Shown: positions 9,701 to 18,624, counted from the stretch's first letter. The stretch: DNA of 64,000 nt from Salinisphaera sp963835375 (GCA_963835375.1 CAWIGB010000036.1:26914-90913), one strand, 5' to 3'. Program-made: numbers and translations. Notes: generated from the sequence alone by a model not told the origin.

Positions 9701-10744
9701 ACGCCGGCCCGCCAGGCCGCCGGCATCGCCGGCAATCTGAAACGCGTGGCGCTGCATACCGAGTCGGCCCAGCCTGGCAAGGCCGGCGGCAACGATTCGA
9801 CCGTGCTCTGGCCGGGCCTGTCACCCACCGATCTACCGGCCATGAAGCTGTTCATACAGAACTTCGTGGTCGATGGCACCTCCTTCGGTCAGACTCATGT
9901 CGATGCCACCAGCACGGTTGATGGCTGGCGCCTGGATCGCTTCCAGCTCGCCGGCGGCGCGCTCACCGGCCAGGCCGACGCCCACTGGCAGCAGGACAGC
10001 GGCGTCAGCCAGGCCAGCGCGCACGCCGATTTCGATGGCCATGGCCTGTCGCGGCTGCTGCGCTCCTTCGGCTATGTCTCGCCCATCCGAGCCAAGCGCG
10101 CCCGCATCAAGAGCGAGCTGGCGATCAAACCGAACCGGAACGGGCTCGATCTGCGTCATCTCGACGGGAATGTCCATCTGGCGCTCGACCACGGTACGCT
10201 GCTGACCGTCGAGCCCGGGCCGGGCCGGCTGCTCGGCCTGTTCAATCTGTATGTGCTGCCGCGGCGCCTGCGACTGGATTTCCGCGACGTCGTCGACAAG
10301 GGCATGGCCTTCGACAAGGTGCGCGCCGATTTCGACATTCGTCAGGGCCAGGCCTACAGCAAGAACGCGCGCATCCTCACGCCCTCGGTCACGATCGGCA
10401 TCACCGGCCGCATCGGGCTGGCCACGCGCGATTACGACGAATACGTGACCATCACGCCCAAGGTCGGTAGCGGCGTGGCGATCGCAAGCGCGGTGCTCGG
10501 CGGTCCGATCATCGGCGCGGCCGTGTTCGCGGTGCAGGAGCTGCTCAAGAAGCCGATCGAGCATTTCTCGTCGGTCGGCTACAACCTCAAGGGCAGCTGG
10601 GACGACCCCCAGATCGTCAATCCGCGGGCGGACGACAGCAGCGACGACCACAAGGCCGATACCGCCCAACCCGGCGCTTCCCAGCGCCCCCGCAAAGTAG
10701 TGATCGACTGCCCGCTTCGGCGTATCCTCGGCCAACGGACATGA
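6779..10744 (+). CDS. yhdP: YhdP family AsmA-like envelope protein
   Basis: This 1321-residue protein belongs to the YhdP/TIGR02099 group (DUF3971 plus AsmA-like C-terminus). YhdP-type proteins span the periplasm as beta-groove bridges anchored in the inner membrane and move phospholipids to the outer membrane. Visible here: a basic N-terminus (MSRTPRARRRRGWIKR), one transmembrane segment at about residues 17-37, a very long beta-rich periplasmic body, and the conserved C-terminal VLGGPIIGAAVFAVQELLKKPIEHFSS region, quoted in part. It sits between rng and the nitrilase gene, its usual place. The 146 bases before it hold no gene. Start chosen at the ATG that precedes the basic anchor. Confidence 0.92.
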   Translation: MSRTPRARRRRGWIKRSLIITSASIVVLAGLLVGGVRLLDHFAPQYRTALAQRIGQRINANLSVSGLEIGWGWHGPILYLDDPRLTRHGADKPALTADRLGLEFSLTDLLGGSRLPDGVIIDAPHAALVQTDHGVALAHWGQSSGTGMDWSKLAAVRRQIAHVRIQGGRVSMVSKRLPGGRMQWSNLHFVLNDHADHSLQVTASADGPAWWPTLDASATIDGPLRRPDRAQFSLHGGNIRPLAVARHNQAKIASRLRGGRLTFDVDGHWRNDRLTDTRITLASEALAQPGNDHPLVPPFNAVFGASSDPEAHRIDLELVQLTGGPKQAGDLDAKAHFDTRRHALAISARHLPGALGLRIARLAEPRLSDTAVDGSIDELDLHWQPGQPLAADVGFHGLTVDDPKIAFGPIAGHYRQQGDHHTLSFDGADGKLSAERYIRGKVDVTGLDGQVHWQPADGGGWSIDLDKLRLASRKAHVSTSGHVHLPEQGAPVVDISADVVAPHVARLLDHIPQAQDLPNPRLRDWLPKAILAGSLDQGHVTVKGPMDRFPFPDANNGNGFHMTLAGHGVDVRYKPQWPKVTDARGKLSLDGDKLALDLAGARMLGVALGTARARVEDVREPVMHLTGKASNAPATKLMSFLTESPLHKKFGKLVDAIDIRGPANLGVALRIPLKPGLGDIKVDGTIDAKGDTLRQHTLPGPITGIRGHLAFSEHGVKASGLTGQLMGVPISADIASASEGGERIMARAKPSLPADRDALAHYLPDAWLIYGKGRTSMTVAFTVGHNGQISPIRVNSDLAGMAIRLPAPLTKPAAARAPLAVTIKPDSGHIDAEYDHRLHLAVDLDGDGQPKRIQALVGDTDLKAPDADGLWIGGHANQVDGLGWFYVVRHVLYGAPADIPGAPETDTAKSTGKKKTGRRTSNLAFLGGNLTIGRLNFGDRYIAKPHVRAQPMSGTTGWRVDFEGDDSQGQITWTTPARQAAGIAGNLKRVALHTESAQPGKAGGNDSTVLWPGLSPTDLPAMKLFIQNFVVDGTSFGQTHVDATSTVDGWRLDRFQLAGGALTGQADAHWQQDSGVSQASAHADFDGHGLSRLLRSFGYVSPIRAKRARIKSELAIKPNRNGLDLRHLDGNVHLALDHGTLLTVEPGPGRLLGLFNLYVLPRRLRLDFRDVVDKGMAFDKVRADFDIRQGQAYSKNARILTPSVTIGITGRIGLATRDYDEYVTITPKVGSGVAIASAVLGGPIIGAAVFAVQELLKKPIEHFSSVGYNLKGSWDDPQIVNPRADDSSDDHKADTAQPGASQRPRKVVIDCPLRRILGQRT

Positions 10745-10763
10745 AATCAAGGACAACCCCGGC

Positions 10764-11609
10764 ATGAGCGACACCCGACCGGCGCTCGAAACCGTGCGCG
10801 TCGCCGCCATCCAGATGAACTCGCTCGGCGAGGTCGATCCCAACCTCGCCCGCGCCGGCGATCTGCTGCGCGATGCCGCCCGGCGCGGCGCACGGCTTGC
10901 CGTGCTGCCGGAAAACTTCGCGCTGATGGGCGCTCACGAGACCGACAAGCTGCGCGAGGCCGAGGCCGATGGCGACGGCCCGATCCAGGATTTTCTGGCG
11001 CGGACCGCAGCCGAGCTCGGCCTGTGGATCGCGGCCGGTACGATTCCGATCGCCAGCCCCGAGCCCGACCGCGTGTATCCCGCGCTGTGTGTCTACGACG
11101 ACTCGGGCACGCGCGTGGCACGCTACGACAAGATCCACCTGTTCGATGTCGGGATGCCGGATTCGGCCGAGGCCTATCGCGAATCCGCGACCTTCATGGC
11201 CGGCGCGAACAAGCCGATGGTGATCGACTCGCCATTCGGCCGGATCGGCCTGTCGATCTGCTACGACCTGCGCTTTCCCGAACTCTACCGGGCACTCGCC
11301 ACCGAGGGCGCGGAGATCATCGTCGCGCCGTCGGCATTCACGCATACCACCGGCACCGCCCACTGGCACCTGCTGACCCGCGCCCGCGCCGTCGAGAATC
11401 TGGCCACGATGATCGTGCCCAACCAGGCCGGGCACCACGCCAGCGGACGACGCACCTACGGTCACAGTCTGATCTGCGACCCCTGGGGGCATGTCCAGTC
11501 GGAAGCACGGTCCGAGGCGAACGAGGTTGTGGTGGCCGACATCGACCGCGCTCGCGGCGCCCGGCTGCGCGAAGGCTTTCCCTGCCTTTCGCATCGCCGG
11601 CTGGCGTAG
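10764..11609 (+). CDS. Carbon-nitrogen hydrolase, Nit/NIT2-like (probable deaminated glutathione amidase)
   Basis: This 281-residue protein is a nitrilase-superfamily amidase. The catalytic triad is visible: Glu50 in LPENF, Lys123 in YDKIHLFD and Cys166 in SICYDLRFPELYRAL. Nit1/NIT2 relatives hydrolyse deaminated glutathione or omega-amides (metabolite repair) in the cytosol; the motif DVGMPDSAEAYRES after the lysine fits this branch better than true nitrile hydrolases. It begins 19 bases after yhdP and lies upstream of tldD, the usual gammaproteobacterial neighbourhood, although two unrelated genes are inserted before tldD here. The exact substrate is inferred from family only. Confidence 0.88.
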   Translation: MSDTRPALETVRVAAIQMNSLGEVDPNLARAGDLLRDAARRGARLAVLPENFALMGAHETDKLREAEADGDGPIQDFLARTAAELGLWIAAGTIPIASPEPDRVYPALCVYDDSGTRVARYDKIHLFDVGMPDSAEAYRESATFMAGANKPMVIDSPFGRIGLSICYDLRFPELYRALATEGAEIIVAPSAFTHTTGTAHWHLLTRARAVENLATMIVPNQAGHHASGRRTYGHSLICDPWGHVQSEARSEANEVVVADIDRARGARLREGFPCLSHRRLA

Positions 11610-11688
11610 AGCCGGTTGTTCGCACACGCGGGGGCCGCGGCCCGCGCCTCGGTTCGCCTGCACAACGCTTATCGCTCAAGGAGTTCTC

Positions 11689-12663
11689 ATGGCTCGACAG
11701 ATTCAATTCCAGCACACCGGCGGCCCCGAGGTGCTCGAACTCGTGGACACCGATATCCGCGAGCCCGGCCCGGGCGAAGTGCGGGTGACCAACCACGCCA
11801 TCGGCGTGAACTTCATCGATATCTATTTCCGTACCGGGCTCTACCCGGTCGAGCTGCCGAGCGCGATGGGTACCGAGGGCGCCGGCGTCATCGATGCGGT
11901 CGGCGAGGGCGTCGAGGGCTTCGCCGAGGGCGACCGGGTCGCCTATGTGCTCGGCCCGACGGGGGCTTATGCCGACGCGATCACCTTGTCGGCCGCGCAC
12001 GTGGTCGCCCTGCCCGATGCGATCGAGTTCGAGACCGCGGCCGCCTCGCTGCTCAAGGGTCTGACCGTGCAGTACCTACTGCGCCAGACCTACGCTGTCG
12101 CCGAGGGCGATACGATTCTGTTCCATGCCGCGGCCGGCGGCGTCGGCCTGATCGCCTGCCAGTGGGCCAGGGCGCTGGGCGCGCACGTGATCGGCACCGT
12201 ATCCTCCGACGAGAAAGCCGACACCGCCAGGAACCACGGCGCCTGGATGACCATCGACTACAGCCGTGAATCGGTGCCCGAACGCGTGCTGGAACTCACC
12301 GACGGCGTCGGCGTGCCGGTGGTTTACGACTCGGTCGGCAAGGACACTTGGCACGATTCGCTCAAATGCCTGAAAAAACGTGGGCTTATGGTTTCCTTCG
12401 GCAATGCCTCCGGCCCGGTCGAGGGGGTGAACCTGGTCGAACTCAACCGCGGCGGCTCGCTGTTCGTCACCCGGCCCAGCCTCGGCGGCTATGCCGATAC
12501 GCCGGAACGCTTCGAGATGATGTGCGCCGATCTGTTCGACGTCATCCAGGCCGGCGACGTGAAGGTGCATATCGGCCAGCGCTACGACCTGGCCGATGCG
12601 GGTGCCGCCCAACAGGCAATCGCCGACCGCAAGACCACCGGCTCGACGATTCTGCTTCCCTGA
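11689..12663 (+). CDS. Quinone oxidoreductase, zinc-free MDR family (QorA-like)
   Basis: The protein (324 residues) is a medium-chain dehydrogenase/reductase of the NADPH:quinone reductase type. It lacks the zinc-binding cysteines of alcohol dehydrogenases and has the dinucleotide-binding motif AAAGGVGL near residue 145 and the family N-terminus with GVNFIDIYFRTGLYP. E. coli QorA, the nearest well-known relative, is 327 residues. An open frame extends upstream into the nitrilase gene, but the ATG at 11689 has a good ribosome binding site (AAGGAG at 11679-11684) and matches the family start. The gene is not usually part of the yhdP-tldD block, so its position is a local insertion. Confidence 0.9.
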   Translation: MARQIQFQHTGGPEVLELVDTDIREPGPGEVRVTNHAIGVNFIDIYFRTGLYPVELPSAMGTEGAGVIDAVGEGVEGFAEGDRVAYVLGPTGAYADAITLSAAHVVALPDAIEFETAAASLLKGLTVQYLLRQTYAVAEGDTILFHAAAGGVGLIACQWARALGAHVIGTVSSDEKADTARNHGAWMTIDYSRESVPERVLELTDGVGVPVVYDSVGKDTWHDSLKCLKKRGLMVSFGNASGPVEGVNLVELNRGGSLFVTRPSLGGYADTPERFEMMCADLFDVIQAGDVKVHIGQRYDLADAGAAQQAIADRKTTGSTILLP

Positions 12664-12688
12664 GAATCGCCGGCCATGACGCCCTGGT

Positions 12689-13090
12689 GTGTTCATACGT
12701 CGCGCCGCCTATGCACGCTACGTCGAGCGCATGCCCGTCCCGCCGCAGCCATTCGTGGCCGATTACAAACGGGTGATTGCGGAAGGCGATACCTGGGTAC
12801 TCGAGCAGGCGGGCCGGGTTGTCGGCTTCGTGGTACTCGATGCTCGCGACGTGTTCTGGATCGAAAACATCGCGGTCGATCCCGATATCCAATCGCAGGG
12901 ACTGGGCGGCCGTCTTCTGGTCCACGCCGAGCAACAAGCAGCAGCGCGCGGATTCGATCGCGTCCACCTTTATACACCGGCGATCGCACACGAAAACCAG
13001 GCCTGGTATGCGCATCACGGGTACGTGGAAACTGATCGCCGCATGGATGACGGCCGCGACCGGGCGTTCTTCGAAAAACGACTCGGCTGA
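12689..13090 (+). CDS. GNAT family N-acetyltransferase, short N-terminus
   Basis: A 133-residue acetyl-CoA-dependent N-acetyltransferase of unknown substrate. Motif A is clear: ENIAVDPDIQSQGLGGRLL (Q-x-x-G-x-G/A pocket for the acetyl-CoA pyrophosphate), followed by LYTPAIAHENQAWYAHHGY of motif B, here in two adjoining parts. Relatives normally have about 15-20 more residues between an initial beta strand and the RAAYARYVERM helix; that part is missing from the GTG start used here. An ATG at 12676 would join this frame if one C were removed from CCC at 12682-12684, but this adds only four residues. It may be truncated or divergent. It follows the quinone reductase by 25 bases. Confidence 0.78.
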   Translation: MFIRRAAYARYVERMPVPPQPFVADYKRVIAEGDTWVLEQAGRVVGFVVLDARDVFWIENIAVDPDIQSQGLGGRLLVHAEQQAAARGFDRVHLYTPAIAHENQAWYAHHGYVETDRRMDDGRDRAFFEKRLG

Positions 13091-13154
13091 TCTTCACCGC
13101 CCGCCGCCGTGGCATTCAAGGCCGCGCATTGGTACCAAGTGTTAACCTGAAGTT

Positions 13155-14612
13155 ATGCAAACGACACTCGATCTCGCCAGCGACGCCCTGCTCGGGCGCG
13201 CCAACATCAACGCCCATCAACTCGAAACCACGCTGTCCGGCCTGATGGTGCCGGGCGTGGACTATGCCGATCTGTATTTCCAGATTCAGAAAAGCGAGAA
13301 CTGGATGCTGGAGGACGGCGTCGTGCGCAGCGCCGGCGCCTCGACCGCCCAGGGCGTCGGTGTACGGGCCCTGGCCGGCGAGCAGACCGGTTTCGCCTAT
13401 GCCGACGAGCTGGCTTTTCCGGCGCTCGCCCAGGCATCGAAAGCCGCGGCAGCCATCGCTCGCGATGGCACGACGGCGCGTATGAACGCGCTCACGCGCC
13501 GCGATACCGGCCCGGACGTGCGCTATCAGCCGATCGACCCGTCCGCCACGCTGGAAGCCGAAGCGAAGGTGGCGTTGCTGCACCATGCCGACAAGATCGC
13601 GCGCGATGCCGATGCCCGCGTGGTCCGCGTGACCGTCTCGCTCGCCGGCTCTTCGGACACGATGCTGGTGGCCGCCTCGGATGGCACGCTCGCCGGCGAT
13701 GTGCGCCCGATGGTAAGGCTGAACATTTCGGTGCAGGTGGAAGAGAACGGCGTTCGCGAATCGGCCTCGGCCGGCGGCGGCGGGCGTCTGGGTTACGACC
13801 TCTACACCGGGCCCGACGATCTAGCCGCCGAATACGCGCGCGAGGCAGTGCGCCGGGCGTTGGTGCGGCTCAAGGCCGAACCCGCGCCGGCCGGCCCCAT
13901 GCCGGTGGTGATGAGCTCGGGCTGGTCGGGCGTGCTGTTGCACGAAGCGGTCGGCCACGGGCTTGAAGGCGATTTCAATCGCCGTGGCGCATCGAACTAC
14001 TCGGGCAAGATCGGCGAAAAGGTCGCCTCCGAGCTGTGCACGGTAGTCGATGACGGCACGCTCGAAGGTCGGCGCGGCAGCCTTGCAATCGACGACGAGG
14101 GCACCCCGGCGGCCGTCAACACGTTGATCGAGAACGGCGTGCTGGTTGGCTACATGCAGGACAAGCACAATGCCGGCCTGATGGGCACGCCGCCTACGGG
14201 CAATGCCCGGCGCGAGTCGTATGCCCATACGGTCATGCCGCGGATGACCAACACCTACATGCGCGGCGGCGACTCCGATCCGGCCGATATCATCGCCTCG
14301 GTCGACTCCGGCATCTACGCCGCACATTTTTCCGGCGGCTCGGTCGACATCACCTCCGGCAACTTCGTGTTTTCCTGCGACGAGGCCTACCGGATCGAGA
14401 ACGGCAAGCTCGGCGCGCCGCTCAAGGGCGCCACCATCATCGGCAACGGCCCGGAGGTGCTTGGCCGCGTGTCGATGGTCGGTAACGACTGGACGCTGGA
14501 TACCGGCGTTGGCGTATGCGGCAAGAATGGTCAGAGCGTGCCGGTCGGCGTCGGCCAACCCACGCTCCGAGTCGACGCCATCACCGTCGGCGGCACCGAG
14601 GGCGCCGCCTGA
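13155..14612 (+). CDS. tldD: Metalloprotease TldD
   Basis: TldD (485 residues) forms a heterodimer with TldE/PmbA; the complex degrades unfolded peptides and processes some modified peptides such as microcin B17 precursors. The zinc motif HEAVGHGLEGD is present with His263, Glu264 and His268 (HExxxH), and the third-ligand region near VCGKNGQSVPVGVGQP lies close to the C-terminus. Length is typical (E. coli 481). The start ATG is preceded by a 64-base gap after the acetyltransferase. pmbA is not in the window. Its stop is followed by 13 bases before the probable TTG start of rsmD. Confidence 0.96.
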   Translation: MQTTLDLASDALLGRANINAHQLETTLSGLMVPGVDYADLYFQIQKSENWMLEDGVVRSAGASTAQGVGVRALAGEQTGFAYADELAFPALAQASKAAAAIARDGTTARMNALTRRDTGPDVRYQPIDPSATLEAEAKVALLHHADKIARDADARVVRVTVSLAGSSDTMLVAASDGTLAGDVRPMVRLNISVQVEENGVRESASAGGGGRLGYDLYTGPDDLAAEYAREAVRRALVRLKAEPAPAGPMPVVMSSGWSGVLLHEAVGHGLEGDFNRRGASNYSGKIGEKVASELCTVVDDGTLEGRRGSLAIDDEGTPAAVNTLIENGVLVGYMQDKHNAGLMGTPPTGNARRESYAHTVMPRMTNTYMRGGDSDPADIIASVDSGIYAAHFSGGSVDITSGNFVFSCDEAYRIENGKLGAPLKGATIIGNGPEVLGRVSMVGNDWTLDTGVGVCGKNGQSVPVGVGQPTLRVDAITVGGTEGAA

Positions 14613-14625
14613 GGCGGCGGATTTC

Positions 14626-15262
14626 TTGGCCAGCCGGCGACCCCAACGACGGCGCGACCGTCCGACCCGCGAGTGAGCGCGATACCCGCCTACGGGTGAT
14701 CGGCGGCGAGTGGCGCAGCCGCCTGTTGCCGGTCGCGGACCGGCCCGGCCTGCGCCCGACGCCGAATCGGGTCCGGGAGACGCTGTTCAACTGGCTGGCA
14801 CCGATGCTTGCCGGGGCCCGCTGTGTCGATCTGTTCGCCGGCACCGGTGCCCTCGGCATCGAAGCTCTGTCGCGGGGCGCAGCACATGCGGTGTTCGTCG
14901 ACAGCGACCGGCGGGCCGCCACGGCGATCGAGGCCGCCCTGGAGACGCTGGGCGCAGCCGATCGCGGACGCGTGCTCGTGGCTGACGGGACACAGGCGGG
15001 CGAACGCCTGGCCGGCGAGCGCGCGGATATCGTATTCGTCGACCCGCCGTTCGATGCCAAGCTGCACGCCGCCGCACTCGCCGGGCTGCCCAGTCTGATC
15101 GATGCGCACTCGCGGATCTATGTGGAATATCCGGCCCACGAGGAAGCGGCCATCAACCCATTGCTGGCGGCGAACTACGAGATTCTGCGCCAGTCGCGCT
15201 CGGCCGGCGTGGGCTATTGTCTTGCGCGCCTGCGCCCCGCGGGCGACCATGGCGCGTCATGA
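14626..15262 (+). CDS. rsmD: 16S rRNA (guanine(966)-N2)-methyltransferase, start region frameshifted
   Basis: RsmD methylates G966 of 16S rRNA. The core RVIGGEWRSRLLPV, the PGLRPTPNRVRETLFNWL stretch, the SAM-binding DLFAGTGALGIEALSRGA and the catalytic VDPPFD are all intact. In the frame of the core there is no ATG, GTG or TTG between the tldD stop and RVIGGEW. Removing one C from CCCC at 14641-14644 connects a TTG at 14626 and gives MASRRPNDGATVRPASERDTRLRVIGG, here two joined pieces, for a 211-residue protein (E. coli 198). The alternative is a start at ATG 14516, deep inside tldD, which is unlikely. The end overlaps coaD as ATGA, the normal rsmD-coaD pairing. Confidence 0.88.
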
Positions 15263-15762
15263 GCGAGGCAAAACATGTGCGTGCCGCCTATACCGGCACA
15301 TTCGATCCCATCACCAACGGTCATGCCGACGTCATCCGCCGCGCGGCCGGCATGTTCAGCGAGTTGATCGTGGCGGTGGCGAGCAATACGTCGAAGAAAT
15401 CGATCTTCGACCACGACGAGCGGGTCGAACTCGCCCAGTTGGTTCTCGCCGACGTCGATAACGTGACCGTGTTGTCGGCCGAGGGCCTGATCGTCGATTT
15501 TGCCCGCAAGCACGGCGTCGATGTACTCGTGCGCGGCGTCCGCGGCGTGGGCGACTATGAATACGAGAAACAGATGGCGGTCATGAACCGGCATCTGGCG
15601 CCCGAAATCGACACCGTACTGCTCGCGCCCTCGCCCGAATATGCGCATATCTCGTCGACGCTGGTACGCGAAATCGCTTTTCTCGACGGGCGCATCACCG
15701 GGCTGGTACCGAGCGTCGTGGCCGATCGCCTGCACGCCAAGACCAACGGTGGCTCGCCATGA
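15259..15762 (+). CDS. coaD: Phosphopantetheine adenylyltransferase
   Basis: CoaD (167 residues) catalyses the fourth step of coenzyme A synthesis, moving AMP from ATP to 4'-phosphopantetheine. The HIGH-type signature YTGTFDPITNGH lies near the N-terminus and the ISSTLVREIAF motif (ISSTxxR) near residue 130. The usual VRGVRG region (LVRGVRGVGDYEYEKQM) is also present. The ATG overlaps the rsmD stop by four bases, which rules out the longer upstream frame. A short gap separates it from the convergent gene at 15817-16416. Confidence 0.97.
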   Translation: MSEAKHVRAAYTGTFDPITNGHADVIRRAAGMFSELIVAVASNTSKKSIFDHDERVELAQLVLADVDNVTVLSAEGLIVDFARKHGVDVLVRGVRGVGDYEYEKQMAVMNRHLAPEIDTVLLAPSPEYAHISSTLVREIAFLDGRITGLVPSVVADRLHAKTNGGSP

Positions 15763-15816
15763 AAAAACCGCCGACTCCACAAAGGCCGCCGGCGGCCCTC
15801 GAAAGCGCTTTACGCG

Positions 15817-16416
15817 CTACTGCGACATCGTCTGGTCGTTCGGCGGCGGATTGCCCGACAAGGCGTACTGCTCGGTAATGTCGACCGTCGCCAGTTCGGA
15901 GGTATCGGCCGGCTGGAACACGAGCACCTGGATCACGCGATCCGGATAGCTGAAATAGACGCGCGTCGTGCTGGCATTCCCGGACATGCTGGAGTCGGTA
16001 TGCACGGCCGGACGCCGGCCCTGGCTCGGCGCGTCGGAAAACGCCTGGATCATGTTCTGGATCGCCGCCTGGCCGTCGGCGCTGCGAAAGGAGCCGAGGT
16101 TGCGCGTCACGCGGACCAGCCGCCCGTGGGCGAAGGTGATCGAACCCACCGCGTTCGGCTGCTGCGACTGACCGTTCCGACCCAGCGGCACCGCCTTGGG
16201 GTACAGGAAGTACTGCCCGTTCTGGTTGGCCGGTGATACGTTGAACTGCGAGCGCGCCTCGCCCATCGCCCGGTTCTGATCCACACCAAGCTGGAGCGTC
16301 GTGCCACCGATGTTCACACTCTCGTGGTGCTGCGCGGCGAACGCCGCCGGCGTGGCGATCGCAATGGTCAATGCCAGCGCCCAGGGTGCGGTCTTTTTCA
16401 GTCGGTCCAGATTCAT
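15817..16416 (-). CDS. Secreted protein of unknown function
   Basis: A 199-residue protein that I do not recognise. The N-terminus MNLDRLKKTAPWALALTI followed by AIATPAAFAA is a clear Sec signal peptide with a probable cleavage after an Ala-x-Ala motif near residue 31. The mature part has no membrane segments, is rich in Gln, Asn and Ser, and carries a central stretch around RSQFNVSPANQNGQYFLYP. The chosen ATG has AAGGAG seven bases upstream; the longer open frame upstream of it is arginine-rich and unlikely. It is transcribed towards coaD (convergent) and lies downstream of htpG on the same strand, with a strong hairpin between them, so it probably has its own promoter. A periplasmic role is the most that can be inferred. 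Confidence 0.7.
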   Translation of the reverse strand: MNLDRLKKTAPWALALTIAIATPAAFAAQHHESVNIGGTTLQLGVDQNRAMGEARSQFNVSPANQNGQYFLYPKAVPLGRNGQSQQPNAVGSITFAHGRLVRVTRNLGSFRSADGQAAIQNMIQAFSDAPSQGRRPAVHTDSSMSGNASTTRVYFSYPDRVIQVLVFQPADTSELATVDITEQYALSGNPPPNDQTMSQ

Positions 16417-16459
16417 GCCTGTTCTCCTTGTTCGGGTAGCGCCCGGAGCCCGACGATAC

Positions 16460-16488
16460 ATGGGCCGGCGCGATGCGCGCCGGCCCAT
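16460..16488 (-). terminator. Strong hairpin after htpG
   Basis: A perfect 13-base-pair inverted repeat (16460-16472 with 16476-16488) with a 3-base loop lies 11 bases beyond the htpG stop and before the secreted-protein gene. It is very GC-rich and has no clear U-tract on either strand, so intrinsic termination is likely but not certain; it may also protect the mRNA end. Confidence 0.6.
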
Positions 16489-16499
16489 GGCATCAACGG

Positions 16500-18450
16500 T
16501 TACGCCGCTCCTTTCGACACGGCCAGCAGCATCTGGTTCATGCGCCGCACGAACGAGGCCGGATCCTCCAGTTCGCCGCCCTCGGCCAGCACGGCCTGTT
16601 CGAACAGCATCTGGGAGAACGAATTGAACTCGTCCTCGCCCTGCTCGTCCGCCAGCTTCTCGACCAGCGGATGGGTCGGGTTGATCTCCAGATGCGGCGC
16701 CGAGCTCGGCATCGCCTGACCGGCTTCCTTGAGGATGCGTTCCAGATGCGCCGACATGCCGTGCTCGTCGGCGACCAGACAGGCCGGCGAATCGGTCAGA
16801 CGATGGGTGACGCGGACTTCATTGACCCGCTCGCCCAGGGCTTCCTTGATGCGCTCGACCAGATCCTTGGATTCTTCCTCGAGCTTCTTCTGCTGCTCTT
16901 TTTCCTCCTCGGATTCGGCTTCGCCGAGATCGAGCGCGCCCTTGGCGACCGACGAGAACTCCTTGCCTTCGTATTCAGTCAGGTGGGCCATGACCCACTC
17001 GTCGACGCGGTCGGTCAGCAGCAGCACCTCGATGTCCTTCTTCTTGAAGATCTCGAGATGCGGACTGTGCTTGGCTTCGGCCAGCGTATCCGCGGTGATG
17101 TAGTAGATCTTCTCCTGACCGGGCTGCATGCGCGCGATGTACTCATCGAGCGAAACCCCCGGATCGGCGGTTTCGTCGGTCGTGGTCTTGAAGCGCAGCA
17201 GCTTGGCGATCCGCGCCTGGTTCTCGTAGTCCTCGACGATGCCTTCCTTCAGGACCGTGCCGAACTCGTTGGAGAAGATCTTGAATTTTTCCGGATCGTC
17301 CTCGTCGTTGGCCATCGATTCGATCAGGCCCAGCACCTTCTTCACCGAACCGGCGCGGATCTTGTCGAGCAGCCGATTCGACTGAAGGATTTCGCGCGAG
17401 ACGTTGAGCGGCAGATCGTTGGAATCGATCACGCCCTTCACGAAGCGCATGTAGCGCGGCATGAGCTTGTCGGCGTCATCCATGATGAACACGCGCTGCA
17501 CGTACAGCTTCACGCCGTGCGCCTTGCCGTTCGGGTCGAACAGATCGAACGGGGCGCGCTTCGGGATGAACAACAGGTTAGTGTATTCTTGGCTGCCTTC
17601 GACCTTGTTGTGGGTCCAGGTCAGCGGCTCTTCGAAGTCGTTGCTGGTGTGCTTGTAGAACTCGGCGTAGTCCTCGTCGGACAGATTCGCCTTGGGCTCG
17701 GCCCACAACGGCGCGCCGCGGTTGACCTGTTCCCAGCCGGCTTCCTTGCCGGCTTCTTCGTCCTCTTCCGACAGCTGCTCGCGCATCCGAATCGGGAAGG
17801 CGATGTGGTCGGAATAGGTCTTGACCAGATGCCGCATGCGGTACGGCTCGAGGAATTCTTCCTCGTCCTCGCGCAGGTGCAGCGTCACCGTGGTGCCACG
17901 CTGGGGCTTGTCGATCTCTTCCAGCGTGTATTCGCCGCCGCCGTCGGAGATCCAGCGCACGCCGGTGGATTCGCCCCCGCGACGGGTATCCACCACGACC
18001 TGATCGGCCACGATGAACGCCGAATAGAAAGCCGACGCCGAACTGCCCGATCAGCTTGGCGTCCTTCTTCTCGTCGCCGGACAGCGAATCGAGGAACGCC
18101 CGCGTGCCGGACTTGGCGATCGTACCGATGCGCTCCATGACCTGATCGCGCGTCATGCCGATGCCGTTGTCCGAGATCGAGACCGTGCGCGCCTCCTTGT
18201 CCTGCTCGATCCAGATCTGAAGATCGGAATCGCCCTCGAACAGCGAATCGTCCTTCAGCCCCTCGAAGCGCAGTGTATCCAGCGCATCGGAGGCGTTGGA
18301 GATCAGCTCGCGGGCGAAGACCTCCTTGTTCGAATACATCGAATGGATCATCAGCTTCAGCAGCTGCTTCACCTCGGCCTGAAAGCCGTGTTTCTCGGCG
18401 TTGGTGCCGGCCTGCGCGGCCCCCTGCGTGTTCGTGTTGTCGTCGCTCAT
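16500..18450 (-). CDS. htpG: Molecular chaperone HtpG (bacterial Hsp90), one apparent frameshift
   Basis: HtpG is the cytosolic Hsp90 homologue, an ATP-driven dimeric chaperone. The N-terminal GHKL ATPase domain shows NASDALDTLRF, the DNGIGMTRDQV loop and GTIAKSGTRAF, followed by LIGQFGVGF. The frame then breaks: removal of one A from AAA at plus-strand 18028-18030 restores GFYSAFIVADQVVVDTRR and runs through the middle domain (WTHNKVEGSQEYTNLL, LPLNVSREILQ) to the C-terminal dimerisation domain. The corrected protein is 649 residues (E. coli 624), with a slightly longer N-terminus. Everything else is intact, so a sequencing error is the simplest explanation. A sigma-32-like promoter lies just upstream. 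Confidence 0.93.
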
Positions 18451-18508
18451 GGCGTATTCAATCAGTGGTTGATGCCAAATGGGTGCGGCCGTGCCGCTTG
18501 CCTGCCTT

Positions 18509-18537
18509 GAATGCGGCCCGCGGGGCCGGTTTTCAAG
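18509..18537 (-). promoter_or_regulatory. Sigma-32-like heat-shock promoter of htpG
   Basis: Read on the minus strand, CTTGAAA (plus 18531-18537) is a perfect match to the sigma-32 -35 consensus. After 14 bases comes CCGCATTC (plus 18509-18516), matching 6 of 8 positions of the CCCCATNT -10 consensus. It is 59 bases upstream of the htpG ATG. Heat-shock control of htpG by RpoH is well known in gammaproteobacteria. Confidence 0.6.
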
Positions 18538-18624
18538 CGCAGCGCGCGCCCGGTGTGGCAGACGGGGCTTTCATGGCATTCTTGGCGGCTATCACGCCGA
18601 AGAATGGATGCAAGGGAGAGGCCG

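Noticed and set aside
16473..18140. Long plus-strand open frame (555 codons) opposite htpG
   Set aside because: It mirrors the htpG codons, is Leu/Arg/Gln-rich without domains, and htpG motifs are unmistakable on the other strand.
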